A stretch of 64,000 nucleotides of DNA from Hymenobacter sp. GOD-10R (GCF_035609205.1 NZ_CP141184.1:372001-436000), one strand, 5' to 3'. Counted from the stretch's first letter, positions 25,804-34,464 are shown. The notes: a model not told the origin generated them from the letters alone. Made by a program: numbers and translations.

Positions 25804-27093
25804 TTAATGGCTTGTGTGATTGTGAATGTTGTTTCTAAAGTCTAGAAGTATTTGATACACAAGTTGTAGATGTATTTTTCCTATTGTGTGATCAAAATAT
25901 CGTATTGAATTACCTTCGTTGCTAATATGTAGGTCTTCAAAAAATGTTTGAGTTCTTATACCTGTGACTTCTTTTATTTCGAAAGGCTCAGTTATGTTAA
26001 ATTGCTCTCTTGTAGTTATTGAAAATACTTTTTTTCTTAAATCTTTTAAATCCTGTAATGTTATATCTGTTAGTTCTTCGGTTGTTATAGGTTTCGATAT
26101 TACAAATTGATTGAATAAGTCTGTGTCTATGTCATTATTCTCTTCATAGCTAGTGAAAAGAGCAACATTTTCTCTGTACCTATTAGCATAGAAGGGTGCA
26201 GCAGAGGTTATTTTATTGTAATCAACTCTTGTAGAGGAGAATAAAATTCCTTTAAAGTTTGATTTCCTTAAAATCTCTGTAAGTAGTTGTGGTAACACGT
26301 ACTCTTCCGCAAATGCATTTCCTTCAGAACGTCTTGAACGCTTGAATGAGCAAACTTGTGACAAGATAAACTTGCAAAAATCTCTTCTAATATCTATCTG
26401 TCCAACTATACTTGGAGCGCCTACATTATCAGACGATAGTACATTATGATTGATGAATAAATCAGGAAACTCATTTGTTATATCTAATACTAGAAGCTTA
26501 TTTGGCGATTTATGCCTGAACGAGCAGAAATAAATATTTTCTAGGCTTTCAATGCTGCCTCTAATCTCAGCAACTACGTCGATTGGTGATAAGCCGAGAT
26601 AAAGTAGTGGTTGTCCTGTTATCGAGTACCTTTGATTTTGTATCAGATGTCTTTTATTGAACGGGATATGGAATAGATCTGTCTTATTTAATATCGCGCT
26701 ACTCTTTCTTCCTCGAAAGAAGATAGATTTATCTATTTTATTGCTGGATTTTAGTAAGTCATACTGATTTAAAAGGTAGTCGAATATTAATAATGCATCC
26801 GGGTTATTGCCCTTTATCCAGTATGTGTATACTTTTCTTATTTCGTCAAAAAATAATCTTATATCTACAGTTGATTTTATCTCTTGATGTAGATGTGTTG
26901 CTTCTAATTGTGTATTTATATGGATTTTCTTATGCTTTTCGCATTTATCAACATCTATTAAAGAGTTGTATTCATTGATGAAGTTATTCTGGTACTCTTT
27001 TAATACTTCTTCAAACCTTTCTGATTTAGATAGAGATAAGGTCCGTAGTCTATCCTGAAAAGGGTCTTCTAAAAAGCAAAGGATACAGTTCAT
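25804..27093 (-). CDS. RES-domain protein in AT-rich, probably acquired DNA
   Basis: The product is 429 residues. The N-terminus has C3-x2-C6 and C51-x2-H54, a possible zinc site. The RES domain lies at about 124-315: Arg127/129 in FFRGRK, RYSITGQPLLYLGLS, Glu176 in DVVAEI and Ser286/287 in GILFSSTRV. Small RES proteins are NAD+-degrading toxins of Xre-RES toxin-antitoxin pairs; larger stand-alone forms are less well understood. The whole gene is far richer in A/T than its neighbours, and codon use differs accordingly. No Xre/MbcA-type antitoxin gene is next to it. A defence or toxin role is possible but inferred. Confidence 0.75.
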   Translation of the reverse strand: MNCILCFLEDPFQDRLRTLSLSKSERFEEVLKEYQNNFINEYNSLIDVDKCEKHKKIHINTQLEATHLHQEIKSTVDIRLFFDEIRKVYTYWIKGNNPDALLIFDYLLNQYDLLKSSNKIDKSIFFRGRKSSAILNKTDLFHIPFNKRHLIQNQRYSITGQPLLYLGLSPIDVVAEIRGSIESLENIYFCSFRHKSPNKLLVLDITNEFPDLFINHNVLSSDNVGAPSIVGQIDIRRDFCKFILSQVCSFKRSRRSEGNAFAEEYVLPQLLTEILRKSNFKGILFSSTRVDYNKITSAAPFYANRYRENVALFTSYEENNDIDTDLFNQFVISKPITTEELTDITLQDLKDLRKKVFSITTREQFNITEPFEIKEVTGIRTQTFFEDLHISNEGNSIRYFDHTIGKIHLQLVYQILLDFRNNIHNHTSH

Positions 27094-27141
27094 GAGCTTA
27101 ATCGTTTTGATAGAAGATAATAGCTCTAATGTAGAATCTAA

Positions 27142-27370
27142 TCACTGTAAACTGACGCGAGCTTGTAAATCGAGCCATGCATTCTCCAAAACTGGCGCGA
27201 GCTTATAGATTGTGCCTGGCCTTGAGTGGAGATTAAATCTCCACTGTCGCAACAGCGACAATGCGGTACTACTCCGCGTACGACTGCCTAAGTATAAGCA
27301 CAGGTTCTGACAAATGGAGGCGCAGCCTCCAAGCATAAGAGGCGCGAGCTACAAGCTCGCGCCAGCAGGA
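27142..27370. repeat. Cluster of short hairpins with GCGCGAGCT units
   Basis: Within ~230 bases there are five small inverted repeats: GTGGAGATTAAATCTCCAC (27226-27244), TGTCGC/GCGACA (27245-27260), GCGG/CCGC (27263-27277), TGGAGGC/GCCTCCA (27315-27331) and GGCGCGAGCT/AGCTCGCGCC (27341-27363). The GCGCGAGCT core appears three times (near 27156 in the degenerate form GACGCGAGCTT, 27194 and 27341). It lies just downstream of the vWA-like gene and upstream of the RES gene. It looks like a REP-like or mobile repeat patch; an open frame across it on the minus strand is not protein-like. Confidence 0.6.
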
Positions 27371-27406
27371 GCCAGTATGCAGCCGCGGAGGACGTAACAG
27401 CTAAAC

Positions 27407-29065
27407 CTAGGTCTTCTGCACCAGCCTAAATCCGTCTTTCGTCACCTGGTATTGCTGACCCTGAATCGTGATGGTTTCGCCTTCCAGCAGCTTGCTCAAA
27501 TCCATAAGGTCGGCTTCGATGGTGTGCAGGGAGAAGCCGTGCTTGCGGGCTAGGGCTAGGTACTTGGGGTTGATGTAGTCGTGCACCCCACACAGGATAA
27601 TGCGCACGTGGGCCGTTGTATTCTTGAGGAGCTTGGCGTCGCGGGGGAAGGTGTAGTTGTCCGCAATCAGGATCAGGTCGGTGGACTCGGAGGTGAGTTG
27701 CTGGGCGTAGAGCAGGGCTTCGGCGTCGTTTTCGGGAGCGTCGCCGCCCCCGCCGGCTTTCATAGCTTCGATCAGCTTGTTCTTGATGGCCTCGTAACTG
27801 TCCGTTTTTACGTGGTGGAGGCCACCGGTTTTGCCGGGGCGCTTGTCTTTGTCGGGCTGGTCGTCGCCGTCGTTGAAGAACACGAAGGTCTTTTTATCCT
27901 CTAAGGCGCTGAGTTGCAGCCACGCTAGTAGGTCGTAGGTGTAGGTGAACATGCTGCCCGTCACGTCGGTCACCACTACTTCCTTGCTCCACTCGGGGTG
28001 GCGTTGCATCACGCGGGCTACCACGTTGGCGTCGGGCGGCAAGGCTAGCTCGGCGGGTACGGTGTCGGCCGCGGCCAGTAACTCACCGGCCTTGGTGATG
28101 CGCGCCTCGCAGTAGTCGTGCTTGCCCTTCTTTTTCAGGAAGACGCGGTACAGCCGGGCCGCCGAATCGGGCAGAGAAAAGTTGGTAATGGCTAGGTCGG
28201 GGTACCCAAACACCTGAAACGGCCCTATTGGCAGGCGCACCGCTCCCTTCACAATGAACGGAAACCGGCGCCGGTCGATGGGGAAGCCAGAGGCAAACAC
28301 TACGCTTTCACGGAGCGCCTTCTCTAGCGCCTCGGTGCACAGCGGTTTCGCAGTGGGCTGCACCTGCACGGTTTGGGTTTTGCCGTCGGCGTCTACCGTC
28401 ATCTGAAACTTCACCACTTGTGGCGTGCGCTCGGGGCAGGTGTAGGCGCGGCGAAAGTTGCGGGCCATGTCGCGGACGGTAAACCGGCTCAGCGGCAGGT
28501 TGCACGCTACTTTCTTGCCCGACGCCTTCTTGGCGGCTTTGGGGTGTTTCTTTTCGAGCAGGCGCAGCTTGCGCGTGAGGCTATCTACCTCGGCGCGGCT
28601 GGTGGCGGCCGTGGCGTGCTTGGCCACATACACCACAAACCCGTGAAAAAATGGCTGACACGCGGTGGGGCTGTTGCAGCCGGTTTGCTCCACCAGCGTC
28701 CAGGTCACGGATTCATCCTGCAACAGCCCTGGCACCACCGCAGCTAGGTTGCGAATTCGGCTGAGGTTTAGCTGCCGCTGATTGAAGCTAGGGTTCAGGC
28801 GAAACGCTGTGTACACCAAATCAATCCGCACGATGTGGCGCTCGTTGAGGTGCAGTGCCTGCACGTCGGCACCCGAGAACGTGGCGGGTAATTCGAGTGC
28901 CTCTAGGTCGGGCAGCGGCTGGTAGCGCTCCGTACGGTAGGCGTTTAGCTGGTCGTAAAAAGTAGTGAGTTCTGTCTCCGAAGGCGTGCTCTGCGCAAAG
29001 CTGGCGCTGGTTGCTAAGAAGAGGATAAAACTGGTGAGAAGTGCCTTATTGAATAGCCAGGACAT
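27407..29065 (-). CDS. Secreted vWA-like protein with TonB-C-like middle domain
   Basis: The product is 552 residues with a signal peptide ending near SASFAQ. Around residues 205-285 the order of elements (VVKFQMTVDADGKTQTVQVQ, a Cys, FPFIVKGAVRLPIG) resembles the C-terminal domain of TonB. From about residue 360 a von Willebrand A-like fold is visible: EVVVTDVTGSMFTYTY gives a D-x-T-x-S type MIDAS, then FVFFNDGDDQ and GGGGDAPENDAEALLYA, typical of the third MIDAS loop. A metal-dependent binding role in the periplasm or surface is inferred. No partner gene is adjacent; the RES gene downstream is separated by the hairpin cluster. Confidence 0.75.
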   Translation of the reverse strand: MSWLFNKALLTSFILFLATSASFAQSTPSETELTTFYDQLNAYRTERYQPLPDLEALELPATFSGADVQALHLNERHIVRIDLVYTAFRLNPSFNQRQLNLSRIRNLAAVVPGLLQDESVTWTLVEQTGCNSPTACQPFFHGFVVYVAKHATAATSRAEVDSLTRKLRLLEKKHPKAAKKASGKKVACNLPLSRFTVRDMARNFRRAYTCPERTPQVVKFQMTVDADGKTQTVQVQPTAKPLCTEALEKALRESVVFASGFPIDRRRFPFIVKGAVRLPIGPFQVFGYPDLAITNFSLPDSAARLYRVFLKKKGKHDYCEARITKAGELLAAADTVPAELALPPDANVVARVMQRHPEWSKEVVVTDVTGSMFTYTYDLLAWLQLSALEDKKTFVFFNDGDDQPDKDKRPGKTGGLHHVKTDSYEAIKNKLIEAMKAGGGGDAPENDAEALLYAQQLTSESTDLILIADNYTFPRDAKLLKNTTAHVRIILCGVHDYINPKYLALARKHGFSLHTIEADLMDLSKLLEGETITIQGQQYQVTKDGFRLVQKT

Positions 29066-29189
29066 GTAAGAAGTATAGCAAAACTAATAAGACACAAGGT
29101 ACGGGTTTCGCCGCTTCCTATATCTATCCGTGATACTTGACTTCTACCAAGTTCTTCGTGTCAAAACACGGGCTTGAGTTAAACTAGAA

Positions 29190-29323
29190 CTAGAAAGCTC
29201 CCCTCCTTTTTTAAGGAGGGGTTGGGGGTGGTTCCTTGTCGTTGAACGACTAGCTAGCTTTAGTTTCCTAGCTCTAGCAGGACCACCCCAACCCCTCCTT
29301 AAAAAAGGAGGGGAGCTTTCTAG
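29190..29323. repeat. Large nested inverted repeat (MITE/REP-like)
   Basis: The left arm (29190-29234) and right arm (29281-29323) are complementary over about 43 bases with one extra G in the left arm. Each arm also contains its own hairpin (CCCCTCCTT/AAGGAGGGG). The ~46-base centre includes a further small inverted repeat (GTCGTT/AACGAC). The arms end in CTAG. It occupies most of the 314-base spacer between the vWA-like and DHFR-like genes. The fourfold symmetry suggests a non-autonomous mobile or REP-type element rather than an ordinary terminator. No coding sequence is present in the spacer. Confidence 0.75.
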
Positions 29324-29379
29324 TTTATAACTTCTATTATCCTAGCTCTAATGATAATTTCTACTAAGTATTGATCTAG

Positions 29380-29955
29380 TTACTCGTCGCGCTCCAAGAC
29401 GTATTTCAGGACTACAATTCCACAGTCGAAGACATTTGATTTCAGTAAGGCTAGGTGCTGCTTGTGCGCAAGTGCTTGGAAGATCGGCATGCCTTGCCCA
29501 ATAGCTACCGGGTTGATGTACAGGTGGTACTCATCAATTAAATTGTGCTGAATGAGCGCCGATACGAACGTGGCTCCGCCGTAGGCAATAATGTCTTGGC
29601 CGGGCTGCTGCTTGAGCTGGTTGATTTCCTCTACTAAGTCGCCTTTCGCCAAAACAGTGTTATCCCACTCCGACTGGTCGAGGGTCTTGGTGAAAACGAC
29701 TTTGGGCGTATCGGTGAACTTCTTGCCAGCGGCAATTTCGGGGTTGTCCGTCGTAGCGGCGACGTTGGCCCAATGCGGGATAAAGCCTTGCGCGAGTTTG
29801 CGCCCAAGCACAATGCAGTCGACGGACGCGGTTAGTTCTTCTGTGTACTGCTTCAGCGCCTCGTCCCAGTCGAAGGTTAGCCAATCCATTTCACCATTGG
29901 GCCCGGCAATGTAGCCGTCGAGAGTCATCTGCACTTGCAGCTTTAGCTTTCTCAT
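29380..29955 (-). CDS. Dihydrofolate-reductase-like (RibD C-terminal) protein
   Basis: The product is 191 residues with the RibD-C/DHFR fold, probably a cytoplasmic NADPH-binding reductase. Family marks are KLQVQMTLDGYIAGPNGEMD at the start, DCIVLGRKLA, FTDTPKVVFTKTL, DIIAYGGATFVSALIQ and DEYHLYINPVAIGQG. Stand-alone members (YwjB/YyaP type) are common and poorly characterised, so the substrate is unknown. It is a separate gene; the VOC gene upstream on the same strand is 153 bases away. Confidence 0.9.
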   Translation of the reverse strand: MRKLKLQVQMTLDGYIAGPNGEMDWLTFDWDEALKQYTEELTASVDCIVLGRKLAQGFIPHWANVAATTDNPEIAAGKKFTDTPKVVFTKTLDQSEWDNTVLAKGDLVEEINQLKQQPGQDIIAYGGATFVSALIQHNLIDEYHLYINPVAIGQGMPIFQALAHKQHLALLKSNVFDCGIVVLKYVLERDE

Positions 29956-30108
29956 TGTCTCGTATTTCGATTATTACTAGAGTTGCAATGACGTTGTGTT
30001 GGTAGCTTGGTCATTGCAGTAAATCAATAGCCTAGCCACTTAGGTACATAGGCAAGTCTGCCAGCCATTTTTCCTATTGGTCGGATTGATTCTTAATAAT
30101 CAAGCAGG

Positions 30109-30534
30109 TTACAGCGCTGCGGCGGGCTGCTCTTGCTGCACGGCAGCCGGGTCCATGTATAGCACTTCCCAGTGGTGACCATCGAGGTCTTGGAAGTTGC
30201 GAGCGTACATAAACTCTGGGTTCTGTATTTCCTTCAACGGCTGACCGCCAGCCGCCAGGGCTTTGTCTACGAGCGTATCCACGGCTTCCCGGTCATCGGC
30301 CGATAGGGCAATCATCACCTCCGTGGTGCGCGTCGCATTGGCAATGGCTTTGTTCGTGAAACTCTGGAAGAAGGGCTCTACCAGCAACATCACGTAAATC
30401 GTATCGCTCACAATCATGCAGGTAGCCTTTTCATCCGTGAACTGCTGATTGAATTGAAAACCTAGCTTCTTGAAGAATTCGATGGAAGCATTGAGATTCT
30501 TAACGGGAAGGTTGATGAAGATTTGGGTAGCCAT
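30109..30534 (-). CDS. VOC-superfamily (glyoxalase-like) protein
   Basis: The product is 141 residues and shows two beta-alpha-beta-beta-beta modules: IFINLPVKNLNASIEFFKKL at the start and DREAVDTLVDKALAAG leading to FMYARNFQDLDGHHWEVLYM. It resembles the Glyoxalase/Bleomycin-resistance set used for small-molecule modification or binding. The C-terminal Gln/Ala-rich tail lies outside the fold. A -7 element TATCTTTG is found about 30 bases upstream. Substrate unknown. Confidence 0.9.
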   Translation of the reverse strand: MATQIFINLPVKNLNASIEFFKKLGFQFNQQFTDEKATCMIVSDTIYVMLLVEPFFQSFTNKAIANATRTTEVMIALSADDREAVDTLVDKALAAGGQPLKEIQNPEFMYARNFQDLDGHHWEVLYMDPAAVQQEQPAAAL

Positions 30535-30562
30535 GACGATAGTTTTTAGTGTTTTGATATGC

Positions 30563-30570
30563 CAAAGATA
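30563..30570 (-). promoter_or_regulatory. Bacteroidota -7 element of the VOC gene
   Basis: On the minus strand this reads TATCTTTG, an exact TAnnTTTG, about 28 bases before the ATG at 30534. A -33 TTTG is not present at ideal spacing. Confidence 0.55.
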
Positions 30571-30645
30571 TTAGCATAGTAAAGCTAAAAAAGTGTGCAA
30601 ATGCGACAAACTACAGGGGCATTTGCGCCAGGTAAATGCAAAGAA

Positions 30646-30671
30646 AAAGGCTACCATTTCGGGTAGCCTTT
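30646..30671 (-). terminator. Terminator of the secreted glycosidase gene
   Basis: AAAGGCTACC and GGTAGCCTTT form a perfect 10-bp stem with a six-base loop. It lies 25 bases beyond the minus-strand stop at 30696, with an A-run that gives a U-tract on the minus strand. Confidence 0.85.
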
Positions 30672-30695
30672 CTGTGTGTGCGTGGGGAGCTTAGC

Positions 30696-32648
30696 TTACT
30701 CTTTTACCAGCCGTTGGGTGATCTTCTGCTGATCTTTTGTGATGATTAGGAGCGTGTATACGCCCCCGCGTAGCGAGGCTATATTAAGCTCGTTGCCTTT
30801 GAGCGTGCCGCTGGCTTTCACCACACCATAGGCATCCAGTATTTGGTATTGACTGCCAGACAAAGCTAGGTCAGTAGTTAGGTACAGCTTGTCTGTTACG
30901 GGGTTGGGGTAAAGCTGCACGGCTTGCTCGCTGCTCGTGGTAGCGGTGGTTGCCTTTGCAATGGTGCTAGCAGCTTTGCTAATACGAATCCAGTTCAGAT
31001 TCCAGCCGCCGGTTTGGGCAAACACGCCGAAGCTGTAAGTGCCAGCCGTCACGGTGACGGTTTGCGAAACGGTGGTCCAGGTTTGCCAGCCGCCGGTGGC
31101 TGGAATGGTTACTTTGCCGAGCTGCGTGGTGCCCGAGTTCAGATCCGACGACAAGGTGCCGCCGCCGGGGCTCGCCACGCGGTACTCCACGGTGTAGGTG
31201 CCGGTAGTGGGGAAGGTGATGTTGCTGTAGGCCATCCAGTCGCCTGCGTCGATGTAGCCCACGTTCAGGCCGCCGCCCGTGTCGGTCGTGGTTTGGGTCT
31301 GTACCCCTGACATGTTACTGTAGTTTTCCGCCTCTAGGTTGATGGTAGTTGCAGTAGGTGCCGCTGGGCCGTACACCTCCACTTCATAGATGGAGTAACC
31401 GTAGGTAGTAGCGCGGCGCGTGCCGTAGATGCGCAGGTAGCGGCCGCGACCCATGAGGCCAGTAATATCGTCCACGCCGCCGTCGCCGTTGATGACCGAC
31501 TGGATTGAAGTCCAGGAAGTACCGTCGGAAGAGGTTTGCAGCTGGTAGTCTTTGCCGTAGGCGCCTTCCCAGGTGATTTTTACTCGCGAAATGTCCTTTA
31601 CCGTACCTAGGTCGAGTTGCAAATACTGCGGATCGGCAAAGGCGCTGCTCCAGCGTGAGGCCAGGCTGCCATCAATGGCCTTGGCCGCCGTGGTACCGTT
31701 GTTTTCGCTCGATGAAGCTGTAGCGCCTACGGGCGTCAAGCGAGTGGTAGTGGGAGTAGTGGTGCTGCCGCCGGCGGGCAAGCTCACGTACAGTTGACCT
31801 AGCTCAGTAAGCTGCCCCGACGTAGCACCGAGCAGGTTGATGTTGGGTATCTCGCTGTTGCGCCCCGAAAACCACGCGTAGCGAAACACGGCGGGCTCGT
31901 TCTCCAAGTAGTTCACGGCCGCCGTTAGGTAACGCTTCTGCACATCGAGCGTGATTTGGTCGTGGGGCATGTCGCCGCACGAAAACTCGGTGAGCCAGAT
32001 CGGCTTGCCGTATTTCTTCAGCTCCCCAATCTTGTCGCGCAGCCACTGCTCCTCACACACGTAGGTGTGCACGGCAATGTAGTCGACCTGGCAGCTCGGG
32101 CAGGCGGCAAAGAAGGCGTCGAGGTACTGGGTGGGCGAGTAGTAGGTGGTGCCGTTTTCCGAGACACAGTCGCCGCAGTAATTCACGGCCGGCGACACCA
32201 GCTTGAGGTTTTTGCGGCGGGCTACTTCTTGTAGGGTCGGCCACAGCGCCGCGGCTTGGGTAGGTGTGAGGTTTGCTTGGCTGCGGAAGTTGGGTTCGTT
32301 GAAACCTAGCAAGTACTTGGCGCCGGCCGGAATGTTAGCGGCCAGCCGGTCGGCGGTGAAGGGCGCGCCGTCGAGGTCGCGGCCCCACTGCATGGGCACG
32401 TACTCCACCCCTAGGCCCGAGTAGACGCTCGCGGCGCCCGCTTCGGGTTTCGAGTACCAGTTGTACCACCAACTAATGCCGGGCGCCAGCGCCTGCATGT
32501 CGGCCGCTGAGTGGTAGCCGTAGGCAATGCCCCGCTTCGGGCTCTTGGTTTGGGCGGTGGCTTGGTGGGGCCAGCTACCTAGCAACGTTGCTGCGCCGAG
32601 CAGACAGCCAGTAGCTAGCCGGCTAACTAGAGTAGGAAGTTTACGCAT
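30696..32648 (-). CDS. Secreted GH128-like glycosidase with F5/8C, CBM and T9SS domains
   Basis: The product is 650 residues. After a signal peptide (to ~32) comes a glycosidase domain at about 38-285 of the Asl1/GH128 type, whose members cut beta-1,3-glucan. Its active-site strands show LLGFNEPNF and KPIWLTEFSCGD, each with a catalytic-type Glu. A discoidin (F5/8C) domain (about 300-430) is followed by a CBM6-like domain (NLEAENYSNMSGVQ, IDAGDWMAYSNI). The final ~75 residues are a type IX secretion sorting domain (VQLYPNPVTDKLYL, LRGGVYTLLI, QRLVKE). It is therefore exported through the outer membrane and probably surface-bound or released. Exact substrate is inferred. Confidence 0.88.
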   Translation of the reverse strand: MRKLPTLVSRLATGCLLGAATLLGSWPHQATAQTKSPKRGIAYGYHSAADMQALAPGISWWYNWYSKPEAGAASVYSGLGVEYVPMQWGRDLDGAPFTADRLAANIPAGAKYLLGFNEPNFRSQANLTPTQAAALWPTLQEVARRKNLKLVSPAVNYCGDCVSENGTTYYSPTQYLDAFFAACPSCQVDYIAVHTYVCEEQWLRDKIGELKKYGKPIWLTEFSCGDMPHDQITLDVQKRYLTAAVNYLENEPAVFRYAWFSGRNSEIPNINLLGATSGQLTELGQLYVSLPAGGSTTTPTTTRLTPVGATASSSENNGTTAAKAIDGSLASRWSSAFADPQYLQLDLGTVKDISRVKITWEGAYGKDYQLQTSSDGTSWTSIQSVINGDGGVDDITGLMGRGRYLRIYGTRRATTYGYSIYEVEVYGPAAPTATTINLEAENYSNMSGVQTQTTTDTGGGLNVGYIDAGDWMAYSNITFPTTGTYTVEYRVASPGGGTLSSDLNSGTTQLGKVTIPATGGWQTWTTVSQTVTVTAGTYSFGVFAQTGGWNLNWIRISKAASTIAKATTATTSSEQAVQLYPNPVTDKLYLTTDLALSGSQYQILDAYGVVKASGTLKGNELNIASLRGGVYTLLIITKDQQKITQRLVKE

Positions 32649-32731
32649 GAAAAGAGCAGTTAAATGGATGGATTGGTTGGGTGTTGCGGATAGGTCGGAG
32701 CTAGTAGTTTCTAAAGATAGTTGTAAAAAAG

Positions 32732-32757
32732 AAAGACCACCGTTCGAGGTGGTCTTT
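32732..32757 (-). terminator. Terminator of the LURP-one gene
   Basis: AAAGACCACC and GGTGGTCTTT form a perfect 10-bp stem with loop GTTCGA. It lies about 55 bases beyond the minus-strand stop at 32814 and before the glycosidase start. Confidence 0.75.
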
Positions 32758-32813
32758 TAATAGAATGGTAATGCGTTGATGCTGAGCTTCTACTTTCCTG
32801 CGCGGTAGCGTCG

Positions 32814-33401
32814 TTACTGTTGTTCATTAAATACAGTATCAATAGCCAACCCAGCCGCCAATAGCATCACAGTCGAAATAGGCTGCACTTCGCCTGTGTC
32901 ATGAATAGAAATCAGGTAGTTGTCGGCAGTGGTGAAGAGCTCTTTACCAAAGCCAGCCCATTTCTTGGTCACTACACCTACTTCCTGCCCCGAGGCGCTG
33001 ATAAACTTGAAGTCCCAGCTTTTCCAACTGCCTTTGATTTCAGCTATTTTCTCATCCTGCGGCGAATACACGTGGAAGCCGCCTGCGAGGCTGAATATCT
33101 TGCTTTTGAAATAGCCTAGCTCGTTTTCGTGCGCATCAATGACGCGCACCTTCGAGCGCCAGAACGTCCAGCCGCGCTCAATACGCAGCAGGGGCTTGGA
33201 ATCTAGGGTTTCACGCACAGCTACCGTTGCAGGTAGCATCTGTTTTTTGAAAAGTAGCCGTAGCCATATCGCCCACGACGGAGTAGCTTCACTCGCAATG
33301 CCTATTTGCTCGTTGGTTTCGGGGTCCAGAATATCGTAAGTGTCTTCCAGCTTGAACATGCCTACATGTTCGCGAATAAAGTAGTTGTGCCGATTTAGCA
33401 T
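32814..33401 (-). CDS. LURP-one/scramblase-like (Tubby-fold) protein
   Basis: The product is 195 residues. Its pattern fits the LURP-one-related/phospholipid scramblase family: RHNYFIREHVGMFKLEDTYD, SKPLLRIERGWTFWRSKVRV, GYFKSKIFSLAGGFHVYSP, DEKIAEIKGSWKSWDFKF and DNYLISIHD. These form a 12-stranded beta-barrel around a central helix. Bacterial members are cytoplasmic or membrane-associated with unknown function. A hydrophobic C-terminal helix (STVMLLAAGLAIDTVF) fills the core or contacts membrane. No functional context from neighbours. Confidence 0.75.
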   Translation of the reverse strand: MLNRHNYFIREHVGMFKLEDTYDILDPETNEQIGIASEATPSWAIWLRLLFKKQMLPATVAVRETLDSKPLLRIERGWTFWRSKVRVIDAHENELGYFKSKIFSLAGGFHVYSPQDEKIAEIKGSWKSWDFKFISASGQEVGVVTKKWAGFGKELFTTADNYLISIHDTGEVQPISTVMLLAAGLAIDTVFNEQQ

Positions 33402-33492
33402 AAGGAGTATAGAAATACGTAGCAGCGCGCGTTGATGGAGCTGGCGTTATATGGTTCAAAACACATATAATGCCGTTTCCGCATGCCACTGT

Positions 33493-34464
33493 TTACTGCG
33501 TCGCCCACCGCTTTTCGCGCCACGCGCGCTGTTTCTCCGCGTCCAAATACGTCCAAGCTACGATGCGGCTGATCTTCTGACCCTGCGCCATGTTGATGGT
33601 ACGCACATCAGTGGCACCTAGCTTTTGCAGCGACTTATACAGGCCCGGCAGCGTTTCTTTCTTGGAAACCAACGCCGTAAACCACAGGCACTCCTCGCGA
33701 AACAAAGCACTTTCGGTGGCCATGCGCCACAGGAAAGTAGCTTCGCCGCCGGGGTACCACAGTTCACTGGGTTTGCCGCCGAAGTTTGGCGTAGGCTTGG
33801 GGCCTTGGCTGGTACCTAGGTTGTGTTCTTTGCGCCGGGTGCTAGCCTCGGCTTCGTCTTCTGAGCTGTGGAAAGGCGGATTGCACATCGTCAGGTCGAA
33901 CACTTCTTTGGGCTTCGTGATGCCAACAAACATGTTGGTAGACGAGGGCTGCAGGCGCAGCTCTACCGCGCCGGTGAGCACGCTGTTGTTGGCGACAATT
34001 TGCTTTGCCACCCGAATGGCTACTGGGTCGACATCGGTGCCGATAAAGCGCCAACCGTATTCGCGGTGCCCGATAATGGGGTAAATGCAGTTCGCGCCCA
34101 CTCCGACGTCGAGCACGCGAACACGCTTACCGGTGGGCACCACGCCATCATTGACGGAGCCGAGCAAATCGGCTAGGTAGTGCACATAGTCGGCGCGGCC
34201 AGGGATGGGCGGGGCTAGGTAGCCAGCCGGAATATCCCAGAGCTGAATACCGTAGTACTGCTTCAACAACGCCCGGTTCAGTGCCTTCACCGCATCGGGG
34301 TTGGCAAAGTCGATGCTGGTGTCGCCGTGCGCATTCACCGCCACGAAGGGGGCTAGCTCCGGCGAGTTTTGCACGAGCTGCGGGAAGTCGTAGCGGCCAC
34401 GGTGGCGGTTGCGCGGGTGCAGGCTTTCTTTGTCGGCAGCAGAGTTCTTAAGTGGCTGGGGCAT
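33493..34464 (-). CDS. rlmF: 23S rRNA (adenine-1618-N6)-methyltransferase
   Basis: RlmF methylates A1618 of 23S rRNA using S-adenosylmethionine. The start at 34464 (MPQPLKN) gives 323 residues; an upstream in-frame Met at 34488 is less likely. The N-terminal signature LHPRNRHRGRYDFPQL, the SAM-binding segment VRVLDVGVGANCIYPIIG and the catalytic CNPPFHSS are diagnostic. The further motifs LGTSQGPKPTPNFGGKPSEL and ECLWFTALVSKKETL also match the family. Length is normal. It is a single gene with a possible -7 element at 34511. Confidence 0.94.
   Translation of the reverse strand: MPQPLKNSAADKESLHPRNRHRGRYDFPQLVQNSPELAPFVAVNAHGDTSIDFANPDAVKALNRALLKQYYGIQLWDIPAGYLAPPIPGRADYVHYLADLLGSVNDGVVPTGKRVRVLDVGVGANCIYPIIGHREYGWRFIGTDVDPVAIRVAKQIVANNSVLTGAVELRLQPSSTNMFVGITKPKEVFDLTMCNPPFHSSEDEAEASTRRKEHNLGTSQGPKPTPNFGGKPSELWYPGGEATFLWRMATESALFREECLWFTALVSKKETLPGLYKSLQKLGATDVRTINMAQGQKISRIVAWTYLDAEKQRAWREKRWATQ

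Noticed and set aside
27142..27336. Open frame of 64 codons on the minus strand through the hairpin cluster
   Set aside because: It is made by the palindromic repeats themselves, has no ribosome site and its product is not protein-like.
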